Source of the DNA: Microbulbifer elongatus
Lineage (GTDB): Bacteria > Pseudomonadota > Gammaproteobacteria > Pseudomonadales > Cellvibrionaceae
Direction: 5' to 3'
Assembly: GCF_020524885.1 (NCBI RefSeq)
Contig: NZ_JAIVKJ010000002.1
Span: 186,001-250,000, forward strand
DNA length: 64,000 bases
Part shown: positions 1 to 8,743 of the stretch, one piece after another
Position numbering within the stretch: position 1 is the first letter of the stretch
Layout of the letters: each line of letters opens with the position of its first letter
Notes under the pieces: generated by a model
Told to the model about the DNA's origin: nothing
Database searches by the model: none
Seen by the model: only the letters and a program-made list of their open reading frames with translations
Position numbers and translations under genes: made by a program

Positions 1-1
1 C

Positions 2-1489
2 AAAGGCTACGAATTCCAGTCCGAAACCGACACCGAAGTCGTGGTCCACCTGATCCACGACCTCGCCAAAGACAACCGCGATCTGCTTCAGGCTGTCTCC
101 GCTGCCACTCAAAAACTGCACGGCGCCTACGCTCTTGGCGTCGTCTGCGCCACCGAACCCGAGCGCCTGGTATGCGCCCGTCTCGGCAGCCCTCTGGTTA
201 TCGGCGTCGGCTATGACGAAAACTTTATCGCCTCCGACCCCATGGCCCTGCAGCAGGTTACCGACCGCTTTATTTTCCTCGAAGAAGGTGACATCGCCGA
301 AGTCACTCGCGACGGCATTGCCATCTGGGACAAGACCGGTGCTGAAGTGAGCCGCCCGGTAAACAAACTGCAGGGCGGTCATGACGCCGCCGACAAGGGG
401 CGCTATCGCCATTACATGCAGAAAGAAATCTTTGAACAGCCGAAAGTGGTCGAAGCCACTATGGCCGGCCGCATTGGTGAGCACTCGGTACTTTCTCAGG
501 CGCTGGGTACCGCAGCCAATGAAATCCTGCCCAAGGTAAAACAGGTACAGATCGTCGCTTGTGGTACCAGCTATCACGCCGGCCTGGTCGCGCGCTATTG
601 GATCGAAGACTGGGCCGGGGTGCCCTGCTCGGTCGAAGTGGCCAGCGAAATCCGCTATCGCAAAACCGCGGTGCGTCCGGGGACCCTGTTTGTCACAATT
701 TCCCAGTCCGGTGAAACCGCGGATACTCTGGCAGCATTGCGCCAGGCCAAGGAACTGGGGTATCTGGCCTCCATGACGATCTGCAACGTGCCCAACAGCT
801 CACTAGTGCGCGAGTCCGAACTGCACCTGATGACGGAAGCTGGCCCGGAAATCGGTGTCGCCTCTACCAAGGCCTTCACCACCCAGCTGGTAGCCCTGCA
901 ACTGTTCTGCATCGCGTTGGCCAAAGCCAACGGTATGGATGCTGAAACAGAAGCAGGACTGGTGACTGCGCTGCACCAGCTCCCTTCCTTGATGGAAAAA
1001 TTCACCGGTCTGGATGCCCTGGTGAAAGCCACCAGCGAGGCTTTCGCGGAAAAAAATCACGCGCTCTTTTTAGGTCGCGGCGTCGAGTACCCGATTGCGC
1101 TGGAAGGTGCGCTCAAGCTGAAGGAAATCTCCTACATTCACGCCGAAGCCTACCCCGCCGGCGAACTGAAGCACGGTCCGCTGGCACTGGTGGATGCAGA
1201 TATGCCGGTCATCGTTGTTGCCCCCAATAATGAATTGTTGGAGAAACTGAAATCCAACCTGCAGGAAGTGCGCGCGCGCGGTGGCGAACTGTTTGTCTTT
1301 GCCAGTCCACAAGCGGGATTCAAAAGCGAATCAGGGCTTACGGTTGTTGAAGTCCCGGATGCGCCGGAGAGCTTGCAGCCAATCCTGTACACGGTACCAC
1401 TACAGCTACTGAGCTATCATGTCGCGCTGCTGAAAGGCACCGATGTCGATCAGCCTCGCAACCTGGCGAAGTCGGTCACCGTAGAATAA
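2..1489 (+). CDS. glmS: Glutamine--fructose-6-phosphate aminotransferase (isomerizing), 5' end cut off by window
   Basis: Makes glucosamine-6-phosphate from fructose-6-phosphate and glutamine, the first step to UDP-GlcNAc for peptidoglycan and LPS; cytosolic. The frame is open to the first base, so about 115 N-terminal residues, including the Cys1 nucleophile of the glutaminase domain, lie outside; 495 residues remain of a usual ~610. The end of the class II glutaminase domain is followed by two SIS sugar-isomerase domains: CGTSYHAG and SQSGETADT in the first, [20 protein letters not shown] in the second. The C-terminus [11 protein letters not shown] is the classic GlmS end that forms the C-tail of the active site. 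A GTG at 41 is inside the conserved part and is not the start. A strong terminator follows 17 bases after the stop, so this is the last gene of its transcript. Confidence 0.97.
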   Translation, partial: KGYEFQSETDTEVVVHLIHDLAKDNRDLLQAVSAATQKLHGAYALGVVCATEPERLVCARLGSPLVIGVGYDENFIASDPMALQQVTDRFIFLEEGDIAEVTRDGIAIWDKTGAEVSRPVNKLQGGHDAADKGRYRHYMQKEIFEQPKVVEATMAGRIGEHSVLSQALGTAANEILPKVKQVQIVACGTSYHAGLVARYWIEDWAGVPCSVEVASEIRYRKTAVRPGTLFVTISQSGETADTLAALRQAKELGYLASMTICNVPNSSLVRESELHLMTEAGPEIGVASTKAFTTQLVALQLFCIALAKANGMDAETEAGLVTALHQLPSLMEKFTGLDALVKATSEAFAEKNHALFLGRGVEYPIALEGALKLKEISYIHAEAYPAGELKHGPLALVDADMPVIVVAPNNELLEKLKSNLQEVRARGGELFVFASPQAGFKSESGLTVVEVPDAPESLQPILYTVPLQLLSYHVALLKGTDVDQPRNLAKSVTVE

Positions 1490-1505
1490 ACCTTGGCATT
1501 AAAGT

Positions 1506-1538
1506 AAAAAATGGGCCGCTAATGCGGCCCATTTTTTT
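1506..1538 (+). terminator. Rho-independent terminator of glmS
   Basis: An A-run leads into the stem ATGGGCCGC / GCGGCCCAT with loop TAAT, followed by seven T. Strong and nearly symmetric. Confidence 0.92.
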
Positions 1539-1921
1539 ATTGCGGTATTCAATTTATATGATTGATACCGAACTTATCCATTTTTAAATAATCCCTTTAT
1601 GTTCTAGCCACTCAAACTGCGACTTCTATAATTTTTAGAACAAATGTTCCAGTTAACGAAACCTCTTACTCAAATTTCTTGGAACCATCGTTTCATTTAT
1701 TGGTAAACATAAATTCGAAACACTTTCTAAGTTTTACGAACGTACTATTTAATAAGGTATTTCCAATACTCTCCCCTTTTTAGTGACGTAAATACCACTG
1801 CGTGGCCAATGTATCTGTTAAGGTCGCCGCCCGTTCCGTATTCACAAAACCGAATACTAATCGTGTCTATTCGATTAGTTGGCGGGTCGGATACCCAAAC
1901 GCCAATTACATGGAGAGTGCT
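1539..1921. other. AT-rich intergenic region upstream of the surface protein gene
   Basis: About 380 bases clearly richer in A+T than the flanks, with no convincing gene. It holds a perfect TATAAT at 1627-1632, with no good -35 box at the right distance, and six bases further a near-palindrome GAACA-AA-TGTTC at 1638-1649. A frame from GTG 1802 runs into the downstream gene, but it lacks a ribosome site and puts a polar segment before the signal peptide. The region is probably a long leader or regulatory region. Confidence 0.4.
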
Positions 1922-4903
1922 ATGCCGCGTGCTTTATTCTTATTCTTTATTTTTATACTTTCAGCGCAGTATTCCTGGGCGGCCGATGGCCGAGCGGATT
2001 ACGATCTGGATGGCGACGGTCTGATCGAAATTGACGATTGGGAAGACCTGAATGAAATCCGTAACAACCTGGATGGTTCGAGCCTCTATGGAAGCAGTGC
2101 GGGCTGCCCCGCGGAAGGTTGTATTGGTTTTGAACTCACCACCAGTCTCGACTTTGACACCAATGGGGATGGCGAGCTGAACAGCAGTGATGCCTATTGG
2201 AACGAAGGGGAAGGCTGGGAACCCATTGGTGTCCGACCAGATTTTGGATTTAGTGGTGAATTTCATGGAAATGGCCACCTTATCCTAAACCTGATGACGG
2301 CGCGCCCTGAGGAATCTTTCCAGGGGTTGTTTGGTTATACGGAAAACGCTGTTCTTAAAGAAGTTGGTTTATCCGGACCTCTAATGAAAATTCAGGGCTT
2401 TCATGAAGTGGGTGGCCTGGTAGGTTGGGCACAGGAAACCGCGATTATCGCGACTTTTGTCAGTGGAATTGTCGATGCTAAAGGGAGCGAAGTCGGTGGT
2501 CTGGTGGGCACCGCATTCGGATCTCCGATTATCGCCAGTTATGTCACAGGAATAGTGACCTCGGAAGGAAATCGCCACGTCGGTGGACTGGTTGGCTATC
2601 AACTGGGTGCGGATGTCATCGCAAGCATGTCCACCGCATATGTGCTGAGCGGTGATAGCGGTGGGTTGATTGGCTATGGTGTGGGTGGCGATGCTGGTGA
2701 AGTCATCGCAAGCTACTGGGCTGTGGATACATCGACCAAGCTTGGAAGTTATGGCGGGACCATATCTGTACTGGCCGACCTTCAGTGTCCTACCAGCGCA
2801 GACGACACCGCCTGTGCGCCATACCCGCTGTTTGATGGATGGTCCAGCCATGTAGATGCCCAAGGTAACCCCTACTGGGATTTCGGCAGCGACAGCGAAT
2901 TACCGGGATTGCGTTTACACGGGCGTTTGCACCGGGACGGGGATGGCGATGGCACCCTGGATGAGCGCGATGCTTTTCCCACACAATTTGCCGCAAGCGT
3001 CGATAGTGACGGGGATGGCGCACCGGATGTCTGGAAAGTCGGTGGTAGCCCCTATTTCCGTATCGTAAGTGGTCTGGTGCTGGATCAGTTTCCCAATAAT
3101 CCAGCGGCTGCACTGGACACCGATCTGGATGGCATGCCTGACCAGTGGAACAATGATTGCGATAGCGCCTGCCAGGCCTCGTCGGGATTGACCCTTGATG
3201 GTGACAACGACAATGATGGTGTTGCCAACGAAGACGATGCCTTCCCGGCCAATCAAGCCGCATCCGTAGACGTTGATAACGATGGTTTTCCCGATGCCTG
3301 GCTTGCCGACTGCGACATTGATTGCCAATCTGAATCCGGGCTTACACTGGATACTTCCCTGAATGACACCGACAACGATGGTGTCGATAACGGCAGCGAT
3401 GCGTTCGTAGCCAATGCCGCTGCGGCAGTCGATGCGGATGGCGATGGTCTTCCGGATGCATGGCTCGACGATTGCGATAGCGATTGCCAGTCTGCCTCTG
3501 GCCTGACACTGGACGCCTCTCTGAATGACACCGACAACGATCGTGTGGTGAATGAGGAGGATGCGTTTGCAACCAACAGTGCCGCATCTGTGGATGCCGA
3601 TAATGACGGGTTGCCCGATGCCTGGCATGACGATTGTGATAGCGACTGCCAGTCCGAATCCGGACTGACACTGGATGAATCACTGAACGATACCGACAAC
3701 GATGGTCTGGTGAACAGTGAGGATCCCTACCCGTCCGACCCGGGCCGCACCGAAGACGAGGACGCCCCGGAAATGCTGCAGGCCCCGCAAGCCATCAGCA
3801 TTGCAGCGACCGGTGACTTCACTCTGGTTACCCTGGATGTCATGCAAGCCCAGGCAATCGATAACTTTGATAATGAACTGGACTTCGAAGTACAGCTGGA
3901 CGGTCAACTTCTGGCGCGCAATGAAGAGCAACAGGTATCCCTGCCCAGCGGAGCCCTGACTTTGCAATGGATTGCAGTAGACGACGCGGGCAACCGTTCC
4001 GAGCCAATGGCACAACAGGTCAATGTCTACCCGCAGGTGCGCTTCACGGACACCGAGTCCATAACCGGCGAAGACCGCGTGGCCTCGGTGCGCGTCAGCC
4101 TGTCCGGTCCCTCGCCAGAGTATCCGATTAGCATACTGGTTCACTGGATACCGTCGGAGAGTGATGCCACGGCGGACGATGTGGTTACCGAAGGGGATGC
4201 CGGTGTCGACCTGAACGCTTTGACCCTGACCATCGCCACGGCAGAGGCGATAAACGATGCAGCGCTGCAGCTTCCAATCGCCGCGGACGAGTCCACTGAG
4301 GCAGATGAGCGCCTGATTCTCGAACTGGCCTCCGCTGGCGCCGGTACCGGAACCCTGTTTGCGATGACCATTGACGAAGAGCAGCAGCGTCACCAGTTAA
4401 CGATTACCGAAACCAATATCGCTCCAGAGGCAAGCATCAGTGCCACACAAGGCGGTGAGACTAAGACCGAATTCGAAATTGGGGCGGGTGAAATCACGCT
4501 GAGCGCAGAAGTAACCGACGTAAACGGCGGCGATAGCCACAGCTACCAGTGGTATACCAGCGAGCTGCCGGTAACCCCGGGTGATCAGTCGAGTTTCACT
4601 TTTGACCCACAATTTATGCCTCCAGGTGAATACAGCGTGAGTATCGTCGTCACCGATGATGGCAATCCGATGCTTTCGTCTGAGGAGATCACTTTCGGTT
4701 TCACGCTCAAAGAAGAAGATACTTCTGATGGTGATGGTGATGGTGATGGTGATGGTGATGGTGATGGTGATGGTGATGGCGGCCAGACCCCGGTGAGCTC
4801 CGGTGGTAGCAGCTCGGGAGGATCCAGTGGCGGTAGTGTTGGATTCGGGCTGCTTTGCCTGCTGGCGCTCGGTGGTCTGTGGCGCCGGAGAGTAGCTTGT
4901 TAA
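1922..4903 (+). CDS. Secreted calcium-repeat protein with GLUG motifs, TSP3-like repeats and GlyGly-CTERM tail
   Basis: Predicted cell-surface or secreted protein of 993 residues; function unknown. The ATG at 1922 is chosen because GGAG sits 6 bases upstream and the protein then opens with a signal peptide ending ...YSWA-AD. After a DxDGDG calcium-type loop come GLUG-like motifs (VGGLVGW, VGGLVGT, VGGLVGY, SGGLIGY; about residues 160-250). Four repeats of about 53 residues follow, with DxDNDG/DxDGDG loops and paired cysteines (thrombospondin-3/EF-loop type), then beta-sandwich modules resembling Calx-beta and PKD folds, an Asp-Gly tract and SSGGSSGGS. The end, a hydrophobic helix plus WRRR, fits the GlyGly-CTERM signal cleaved by rhombosortase, though a Cys follows the arginines. 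GlyGly-CTERM proteins are usually type II secretion cargo (known of the family). Single-gene unit with its own terminator. Confidence 0.85.
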   Translation: MPRALFLFFIFILSAQYSWAADGRADYDLDGDGLIEIDDWEDLNEIRNNLDGSSLYGSSAGCPAEGCIGFELTTSLDFDTNGDGELNSSDAYWNEGEGWEPIGVRPDFGFSGEFHGNGHLILNLMTARPEESFQGLFGYTENAVLKEVGLSGPLMKIQGFHEVGGLVGWAQETAIIATFVSGIVDAKGSEVGGLVGTAFGSPIIASYVTGIVTSEGNRHVGGLVGYQLGADVIASMSTAYVLSGDSGGLIGYGVGGDAGEVIASYWAVDTSTKLGSYGGTISVLADLQCPTSADDTACAPYPLFDGWSSHVDAQGNPYWDFGSDSELPGLRLHGRLHRDGDGDGTLDERDAFPTQFAASVDSDGDGAPDVWKVGGSPYFRIVSGLVLDQFPNNPAAALDTDLDGMPDQWNNDCDSACQASSGLTLDGDNDNDGVANEDDAFPANQAASVDVDNDGFPDAWLADCDIDCQSESGLTLDTSLNDTDNDGVDNGSDAFVANAAAAVDADGDGLPDAWLDDCDSDCQSASGLTLDASLNDTDNDRVVNEEDAFATNSAASVDADNDGLPDAWHDDCDSDCQSESGLTLDESLNDTDNDGLVNSEDPYPSDPGRTEDEDAPEMLQAPQAISIAATGDFTLVTLDVMQAQAIDNFDNELDFEVQLDGQLLARNEEQQVSLPSGALTLQWIAVDDAGNRSEPMAQQVNVYPQVRFTDTESITGEDRVASVRVSLSGPSPEYPISILVHWIPSESDATADDVVTEGDAGVDLNALTLTIATAEAINDAALQLPIAADESTEADERLILELASAGAGTGTLFAMTIDEEQQRHQLTITETNIAPEASISATQGGETKTEFEIGAGEITLSAEVTDVNGGDSHSYQWYTSELPVTPGDQSSFTFDPQFMPPGEYSVSIVVTDDGNPMLSSEEITFGFTLKEEDTSDGDGDGDGDGDGDGDGDGGQTPVSSGGSSSGGSSGGSVGFGLLCLLALGGLWRRRVAC
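3104..3742 (+). repeat. Four tandem in-frame calcium-binding-type repeats (~53 codons each)
   Basis: Units begin near 3104, 3260, 3420 and 3583 and read as A-A-x-V-D-x-D-x-D-G-x-P-D-x-W, a D-C-D-x-x-C-Q segment, S-G-L-T-L-D, then D-T-D-N-D-x-V and D-A-F. Units 2-4 are most alike at DNA level, which suggests recent duplication. Coding repeat, not a CRISPR array. Confidence 0.85.
4727..4777 (+). repeat. Hexanucleotide microsatellite (GGTGAT)8 coding Asp-Gly
   Basis: A GAT followed by eight perfect GGTGAT units, encoding an alternating Asp-Gly spacer just before the Gly/Ser linker and sorting helix. The period of six keeps the frame, so slippage would change spacer length without breaking the gene. 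Confidence 0.95.
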
Positions 4904-4926
4904 TGGTGAGCACAAGTAACGAAGAC

Positions 4927-4952
4927 GCCGGCGGTAACCCCGCCGGCTTTTT
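4927..4952 (+). terminator. Rho-independent terminator of the surface protein gene
   Basis: Stem GCCGGCGG / CCGCCGGC, five-base loop, then five T. Confidence 0.88.
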
Positions 4953-5058
4953 CATTGCTCTGGGCTATCCTAGATATTCTGGCAAACGCTGTGAGTGATG
5001 TTTGCCAGGTTGCCGCCCCGGCACTATTGGTAATGGTTGTTCGATCAGGAGGAAGCCG

Positions 5059-5937
5059 GTGTTACGCAGACTGACTCAGGTGTTGTTTGCAGGAATATCT
5101 GTGGTGTTTTTGTCGGCCTGTTCCTCCGGCGCCTTTTTTCTAGCGAATCTGCCGGTGAAATTCGCGGGCCCCGAGACACGCCGGGATGTCAGCTATGGTC
5201 CCAAGCCGTGGCACAAGCTGGATATCTACCTACCGGAAGAAACAAGCGCTCCAGCCCCGGTTCTTGTATTTTTTTACGGTGGCCGCTGGACCTTCGGTAA
5301 AAAAGAACAGTACGCGTTCGTCGCCAAAACATTTTCTGATGCTGGCTACGTGGTGGTTTTGCCGGATTATTCCAAATATCCCGCGGTAAAATTCCCGGTG
5401 TTTGTCGAAGATGCTGCCAAGGCCGTTGCCTGGACCCACGATCACATAGGGACGTATGGTGGGGATCCCGCACGCTTTTATATTTCGGGCCATTCATCCG
5501 GTGCGCATATGGGGGCGTTAGTCTCAGCCAATCCCGAGTACCTGAAAGCGGAGGGTAAGACACTATCCATCGTCACCGCCTTTGCCGGACTGGCCGGGCC
5601 CTACGACTTCATTCCGGAAGCGGAGGATCTGAAAATCATTTTCGGTCCGCCGGAAAATTATCCAAATATGCAGGTGCCAACCTTTGTACGCGGTGATGAA
5701 CCGCCCATGCTTTTATTGCATGGCGCCGACGATACTGACGTGATTCAGCGCAATCTGAATCGGTTGAGAGCCAAAATTGAAAAATCGGGTGGAGTGGTCG
5801 AAGCCAAAGTCTATGAAGATGTTGATCATATCGACATCATCGGCTCTCTCAGCTGGTTATTGGATTACAAGGCGCCGGTTGAAAGGGATATGCTGGAGTT
5901 TTTCGCTCGTCAATCGGGAGAGAAGCCGTCAAACTAG
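5059..5937 (+). CDS. Lipoprotein alpha/beta-hydrolase (carboxylesterase-like)
   Basis: Predicted envelope esterase of 292 residues; substrate unknown. GTG 5059 is taken as start because AGGAGGA lies just upstream and the protein then begins with a lipoprotein signal peptide with lipobox LSAC (Cys21). The fold is shown by FFYGGRW (oxyanion loop), the nucleophile elbow GHSSGAH (Ser146), HGADDTD (acid near Asp235) and VDHIDI (His257). The closest group is the BD-FAE/esterase-lipase family of small carboxylesterases. An upstream TTG at 5002 in the same frame would put a polar stretch before the signal peptide and is less likely. Free-standing between the surface protein terminator and the bd oxidase operon. 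Confidence 0.82.
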   Translation: MLRRLTQVLFAGISVVFLSACSSGAFFLANLPVKFAGPETRRDVSYGPKPWHKLDIYLPEETSAPAPVLVFFYGGRWTFGKKEQYAFVAKTFSDAGYVVVLPDYSKYPAVKFPVFVEDAAKAVAWTHDHIGTYGGDPARFYISGHSSGAHMGALVSANPEYLKAEGKTLSIVTAFAGLAGPYDFIPEAEDLKIIFGPPENYPNMQVPTFVRGDEPPMLLLHGADDTDVIQRNLNRLRAKIEKSGGVVEAKVYEDVDHIDIIGSLSWLLDYKAPVERDMLEFFARQSGEKPSN

Positions 5938-6169
5938 TAAAAGCATCCATCAGCCAGCCCTCTTTGCTATGAACAGGACGCACGTGATTGCTGATACGGC
6001 GATCCAGAGTGTCCAGTCTGGTATATCCCCTTCGTAAATAGCGATTCCGCGATAATCTCCCTCGTCTGAGCATTAGGCAAGCAAAACATCCCGGTCTTTG
6101 CTGTACAGCGACCCATAGGCGACTACTTTTATCGGGACAAATAAAACCAGTCACTGGGGTACACAGGTT

Positions 6170-7603
6170 TTGTTCGAACATCTAGACGCCGTTTTCCTCG
6201 CACGGGTGCAATTCGCATTTACCGTGTCGTTCCATTTCATTTTTCCCGCATTTTCCATCGGGCTGGCCAGTTACCTGATGGTGCTCGAAGGACTGTGGTT
6301 GAAAACCGGTCGCGGCGTCTATGCCAACCTGTATCGCTACTGGCTGAAAATTTTCGCGGTGGGGTTCGGGATGGGGGTCGTTTCGGGCATTGTACTGTCG
6401 TACCAGTTTGGCACCAACTGGTCAGAGTTTTCCCACAAGGCCGGACCTGTGATCGGGCCACTCATGGGCTATGAGGTCATCACGGCATTCTTTCTGGAGG
6501 CGGGATTTCTTGGCGTGATGCTGTTTGGCATCAACAAGGTGGGCAAGCGCTTGCATTTTTTCGCTACCTGCATGGTGGCGCTCGGTACCTTCGTATCTGC
6601 GTTCTGGATTCTGTCGGTCAACTCGTGGATGCAGACGCCGGCGGGATTCGAAATAAATGCCCAGGGCCAGTTTATTGTTGGCAGCTCCTGGTGGGATGTA
6701 ATTTTCAATCCGAGTTTCCCCTATCGTCTGGTGCATACCGTGACCGCCGCCTATCTCACCACGGCATTCGCGGTCGGCGGTGTCGGTGCCTGGCACCTTC
6801 TGAAAGATCGCTCCAACGTCGGGGCACGGAAAATGTTCTCGATGGCCATGTGGATGGCAGTGCTGGTGACGCCTGTCCAAATCTTCGCCGGTGATTTGCA
6901 CGGGTTGAACACTCTTGAGCATCAGCCGGTTAAGGTTCTCGCCATGGAGGGGGACTTTGAGCGCAGTCCGAATGGCGCGCCCCTCATTCTGTTTGGCCTG
7001 CCGGATGAAGAGGCGGCGACGGTGCATTTCAAGGTGGCGATTCCGAAGCTGGGCTCGCTGATTTTGCGGCATGACCCGAATGCACCGCTTCCGGGTCTGG
7101 AGGATTATCCTCGTGAGGAATGGCCGCCGGTGGCAGTAGTGTTCTGGTCTTTCCGCATAATGGTGGCGATCGGCTTTGCCATGCTGGGACTCGGTTTGTG
7201 GAGTTTGCTCGCACGGCACCGAAAGCGGCTGTACGAGTCGCGGGCACTACACCGGGCCGCGGTATTGATGGGGCCGGCGGGTTTCGTAGCGGTCATCGCC
7301 GGCTGGATCACCACCGAGGTCGGCCGCCAGCCATATACCGTGTACGGGTTGCTGAAGACGGCGGAATCCGCATCGCCGCTGGACGCGCCGGCAGTTGCAG
7401 CCTCCTTGATTGCGTTTATTGTGGTGTATTCCGCGGTATTCGGGATGGGTATTTATTACCTGCTGCGCCTGATGGCGAATCCACCACACCGCGGCGAGAC
7501 AACGCCCCCCAATGTGCCCAGTCATGCGGCGGGTATCACGCCGGCGTCCAGCCTGGAAGCGACCGACCTGAATCAGGATGGAGGTGCCCATGGAAAATCT
7601 TGA
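6170..7603 (+). CDS. cydA: Cytochrome bd-type quinol oxidase subunit I (cyanide-insensitive type)
   Basis: Subunit I of a quinol:O2 oxidoreductase in the inner membrane; it binds the hemes and oxidises quinol. 477 residues with about nine membrane segments. His22 (SFHFIF) matches the heme ligand near the N-terminus, RLVHTV a second one, and GWITTEVGRQP is the family signature. The stretch before it is short, lacking the long Q-loop insert of E. coli CydA (522 aa), which is typical of the CIO/CioA branch. Start is TTG 6170, giving the usual N-terminus MFEHLDAVFLARVQFAF. The end overlaps cydB by 14 bases, and a DUF2474 gene follows, as in CIO operons. I saw no clear FNR/ANR site in the 230-base upstream gap. 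Confidence 0.95.
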   Translation: MFEHLDAVFLARVQFAFTVSFHFIFPAFSIGLASYLMVLEGLWLKTGRGVYANLYRYWLKIFAVGFGMGVVSGIVLSYQFGTNWSEFSHKAGPVIGPLMGYEVITAFFLEAGFLGVMLFGINKVGKRLHFFATCMVALGTFVSAFWILSVNSWMQTPAGFEINAQGQFIVGSSWWDVIFNPSFPYRLVHTVTAAYLTTAFAVGGVGAWHLLKDRSNVGARKMFSMAMWMAVLVTPVQIFAGDLHGLNTLEHQPVKVLAMEGDFERSPNGAPLILFGLPDEEAATVHFKVAIPKLGSLILRHDPNAPLPGLEDYPREEWPPVAVVFWSFRIMVAIGFAMLGLGLWSLLARHRKRLYESRALHRAAVLMGPAGFVAVIAGWITTEVGRQPYTVYGLLKTAESASPLDAPAVAASLIAFIVVYSAVFGMGIYYLLRLMANPPHRGETTPPNVPSHAAGITPASSLEATDLNQDGGAHGKS

Positions 7604-8594
7604 TCTGCCGCTAATCTGGGCCGGGCTCATTTGCTTTGCAATCTTCGCCTATGTGGTTCTTGATGGCTTCGATCTTGGGGTGGGCATCCTCTCCCCGGTA
7701 CTGGAGCCGGGTGTGGAACGGGATCAGGCTATCAACTCTATTGCGCCTTTCTGGGATGGTAATGAGACCTGGCTGGTAATGGGTGGAGGAGGACTACTGG
7801 CAGTATTCCCCCTCGCGTACGCCATTATTCTGCCGGCGACCTACCCGTTGATGATTGCCATGTTGCTTGGGCTGGTATTCCGCGGCGCTGCATTCGAATT
7901 CCGCTGGCGCGATCCTGCGCATCAACCACTGTGGGATCTGGTGATTACCGTGGGGTCCACGGTGGCAGCCCTGGCCCAAGGCATCACCATTGGCGCGATC
8001 CTGCAAGGTATTGAGGTGGAGAACAACGCTTACGCTGGAGGTTGGTTAGACTGGCTGAGTCCGTTCAGTATCCTTACTGGCATTTCGGTGGTGATCGGTT
8101 ATGCACTGCTGGGCGCCACCTGGTTGATCCGGAAAACCGAAGGTGGGTGTCAGCGTCATGCGCACCGTCTGGCGTATTGGCTGGCCATCGCGACGGTGTT
8201 GGCACTGGTTGCGGTAAGTGCCGCTACGCCATTTTTATACACAGACTACTGGTACCGCTGGTTTGAAATGCCCCAGGTGCTGTGGACCGCCCAGGTTCCG
8301 CTACTGGTTGCCATCTGCACCGGCGTGCTTTTTTGGAGCCTGAAAAAAGGTCATGAGTTGATGCCATTCTTGATGGCGTTGGCCCTGTTTCTGTTGGGGT
8401 TTATCGGGCTCTGCATTAGCATCTTCCCCAATATGGTTCCGCCATCCATCTCTCTCTGGGAGGCCGCCGCGCCGCGTGATAGTCAGTTGTTCTTGTTGGT
8501 GGGTGCGGTATTCATTATCCCGCTCATTCTGGGTTATACCGGATGGGCGTACTGGGTATTCCGCGGCAAGGTCGGCACCGAGGGGTATCACTGA
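7590..8594 (+). CDS. cydB: Cytochrome bd-type quinol oxidase subunit II
   Basis: Second integral subunit of the bd/CIO oxidase, 334 residues, about eight membrane helices; it pairs with subunit I. Family features are the N-terminus LIWAGLICFAIFAYVVLDGFDLG, the FWDGNETWLV motif and FPNMVPPSISLWEAAAP near the C-terminus. ATG 7590 is preferred over the in-frame ATG 7578 because GGAGGT lies at the right distance before it. Start overlaps cydA by 14 bases and the stop overlaps the next gene (ATGA), so the three are translationally coupled. Confidence 0.95.
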   Translation: MENLDLPLIWAGLICFAIFAYVVLDGFDLGVGILSPVLEPGVERDQAINSIAPFWDGNETWLVMGGGGLLAVFPLAYAIILPATYPLMIAMLLGLVFRGAAFEFRWRDPAHQPLWDLVITVGSTVAALAQGITIGAILQGIEVENNAYAGGWLDWLSPFSILTGISVVIGYALLGATWLIRKTEGGCQRHAHRLAYWLAIATVLALVAVSAATPFLYTDYWYRWFEMPQVLWTAQVPLLVAICTGVLFWSLKKGHELMPFLMALALFLLGFIGLCISIFPNMVPPSISLWEAAAPRDSQLFLLVGAVFIIPLILGYTGWAYWVFRGKVGTEGYH

Positions 8595-8710
8595 TGAAGA
8601 TCGAGGCAGCTGCGTGGAAGCGGCTGGGCTGGATGATCGCCATCTGGCTGATGAGCGTGGCTGCGCTTGGCTGTCTATCGATGTTGTTGAAGTGGTGGCT
8701 GGCGCCCTGA
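8594..8710 (+). CDS. DUF2474 small subunit of CIO-type bd oxidase (CydX-like position)
   Basis: A 38-residue single-span membrane protein beginning MKIEAAAWKRLGWMIAIWL and ending KWWLAP. The ATG overlaps the cydB stop (ATGA). Short one-helix proteins with WKRLGW at the N-terminus directly after CIO-type cydAB are the DUF2474 family, thought to be the counterpart of CydX that stabilises the oxidase. The position, coupling and sequence make this a confident call despite the size. Confidence 0.85.
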   Translation: MKIEAAAWKRLGWMIAIWLMSVAALGCLSMLLKWWLAP

Positions 8711-8719
8711 CAAGCGCGC

Positions 8720-8734
8720 CAGGCCGCCGGCCTG
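8720..8734. terminator. Weak hairpin between the convergent oxidase operon and alginate lyase gene
   Basis: Stem CAGGCC / GGCCTG with loop GCC in the 33-base gap; only a short T-run follows. It could stop transcription from the oxidase side. Confidence 0.35.
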
Positions 8735-8743
8735 CAAGTTTGA

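Noticed and set aside
1802..1921. GTG start 40 codons upstream for the surface protein
   Set aside because: No ribosome site, and it would bury the signal peptide; ATG 1922 has both.
3104..3742. CRISPR-like regular repeats
   Set aside because: Period of about 160 bases, in-frame and conserved as protein repeats; no palindromic repeat-spacer pattern and no cas genes.
4707..4955. Poly-histidine frame on the minus strand
   Set aside because: It is the reverse reading of the GGTGAT repeat, not a gene.
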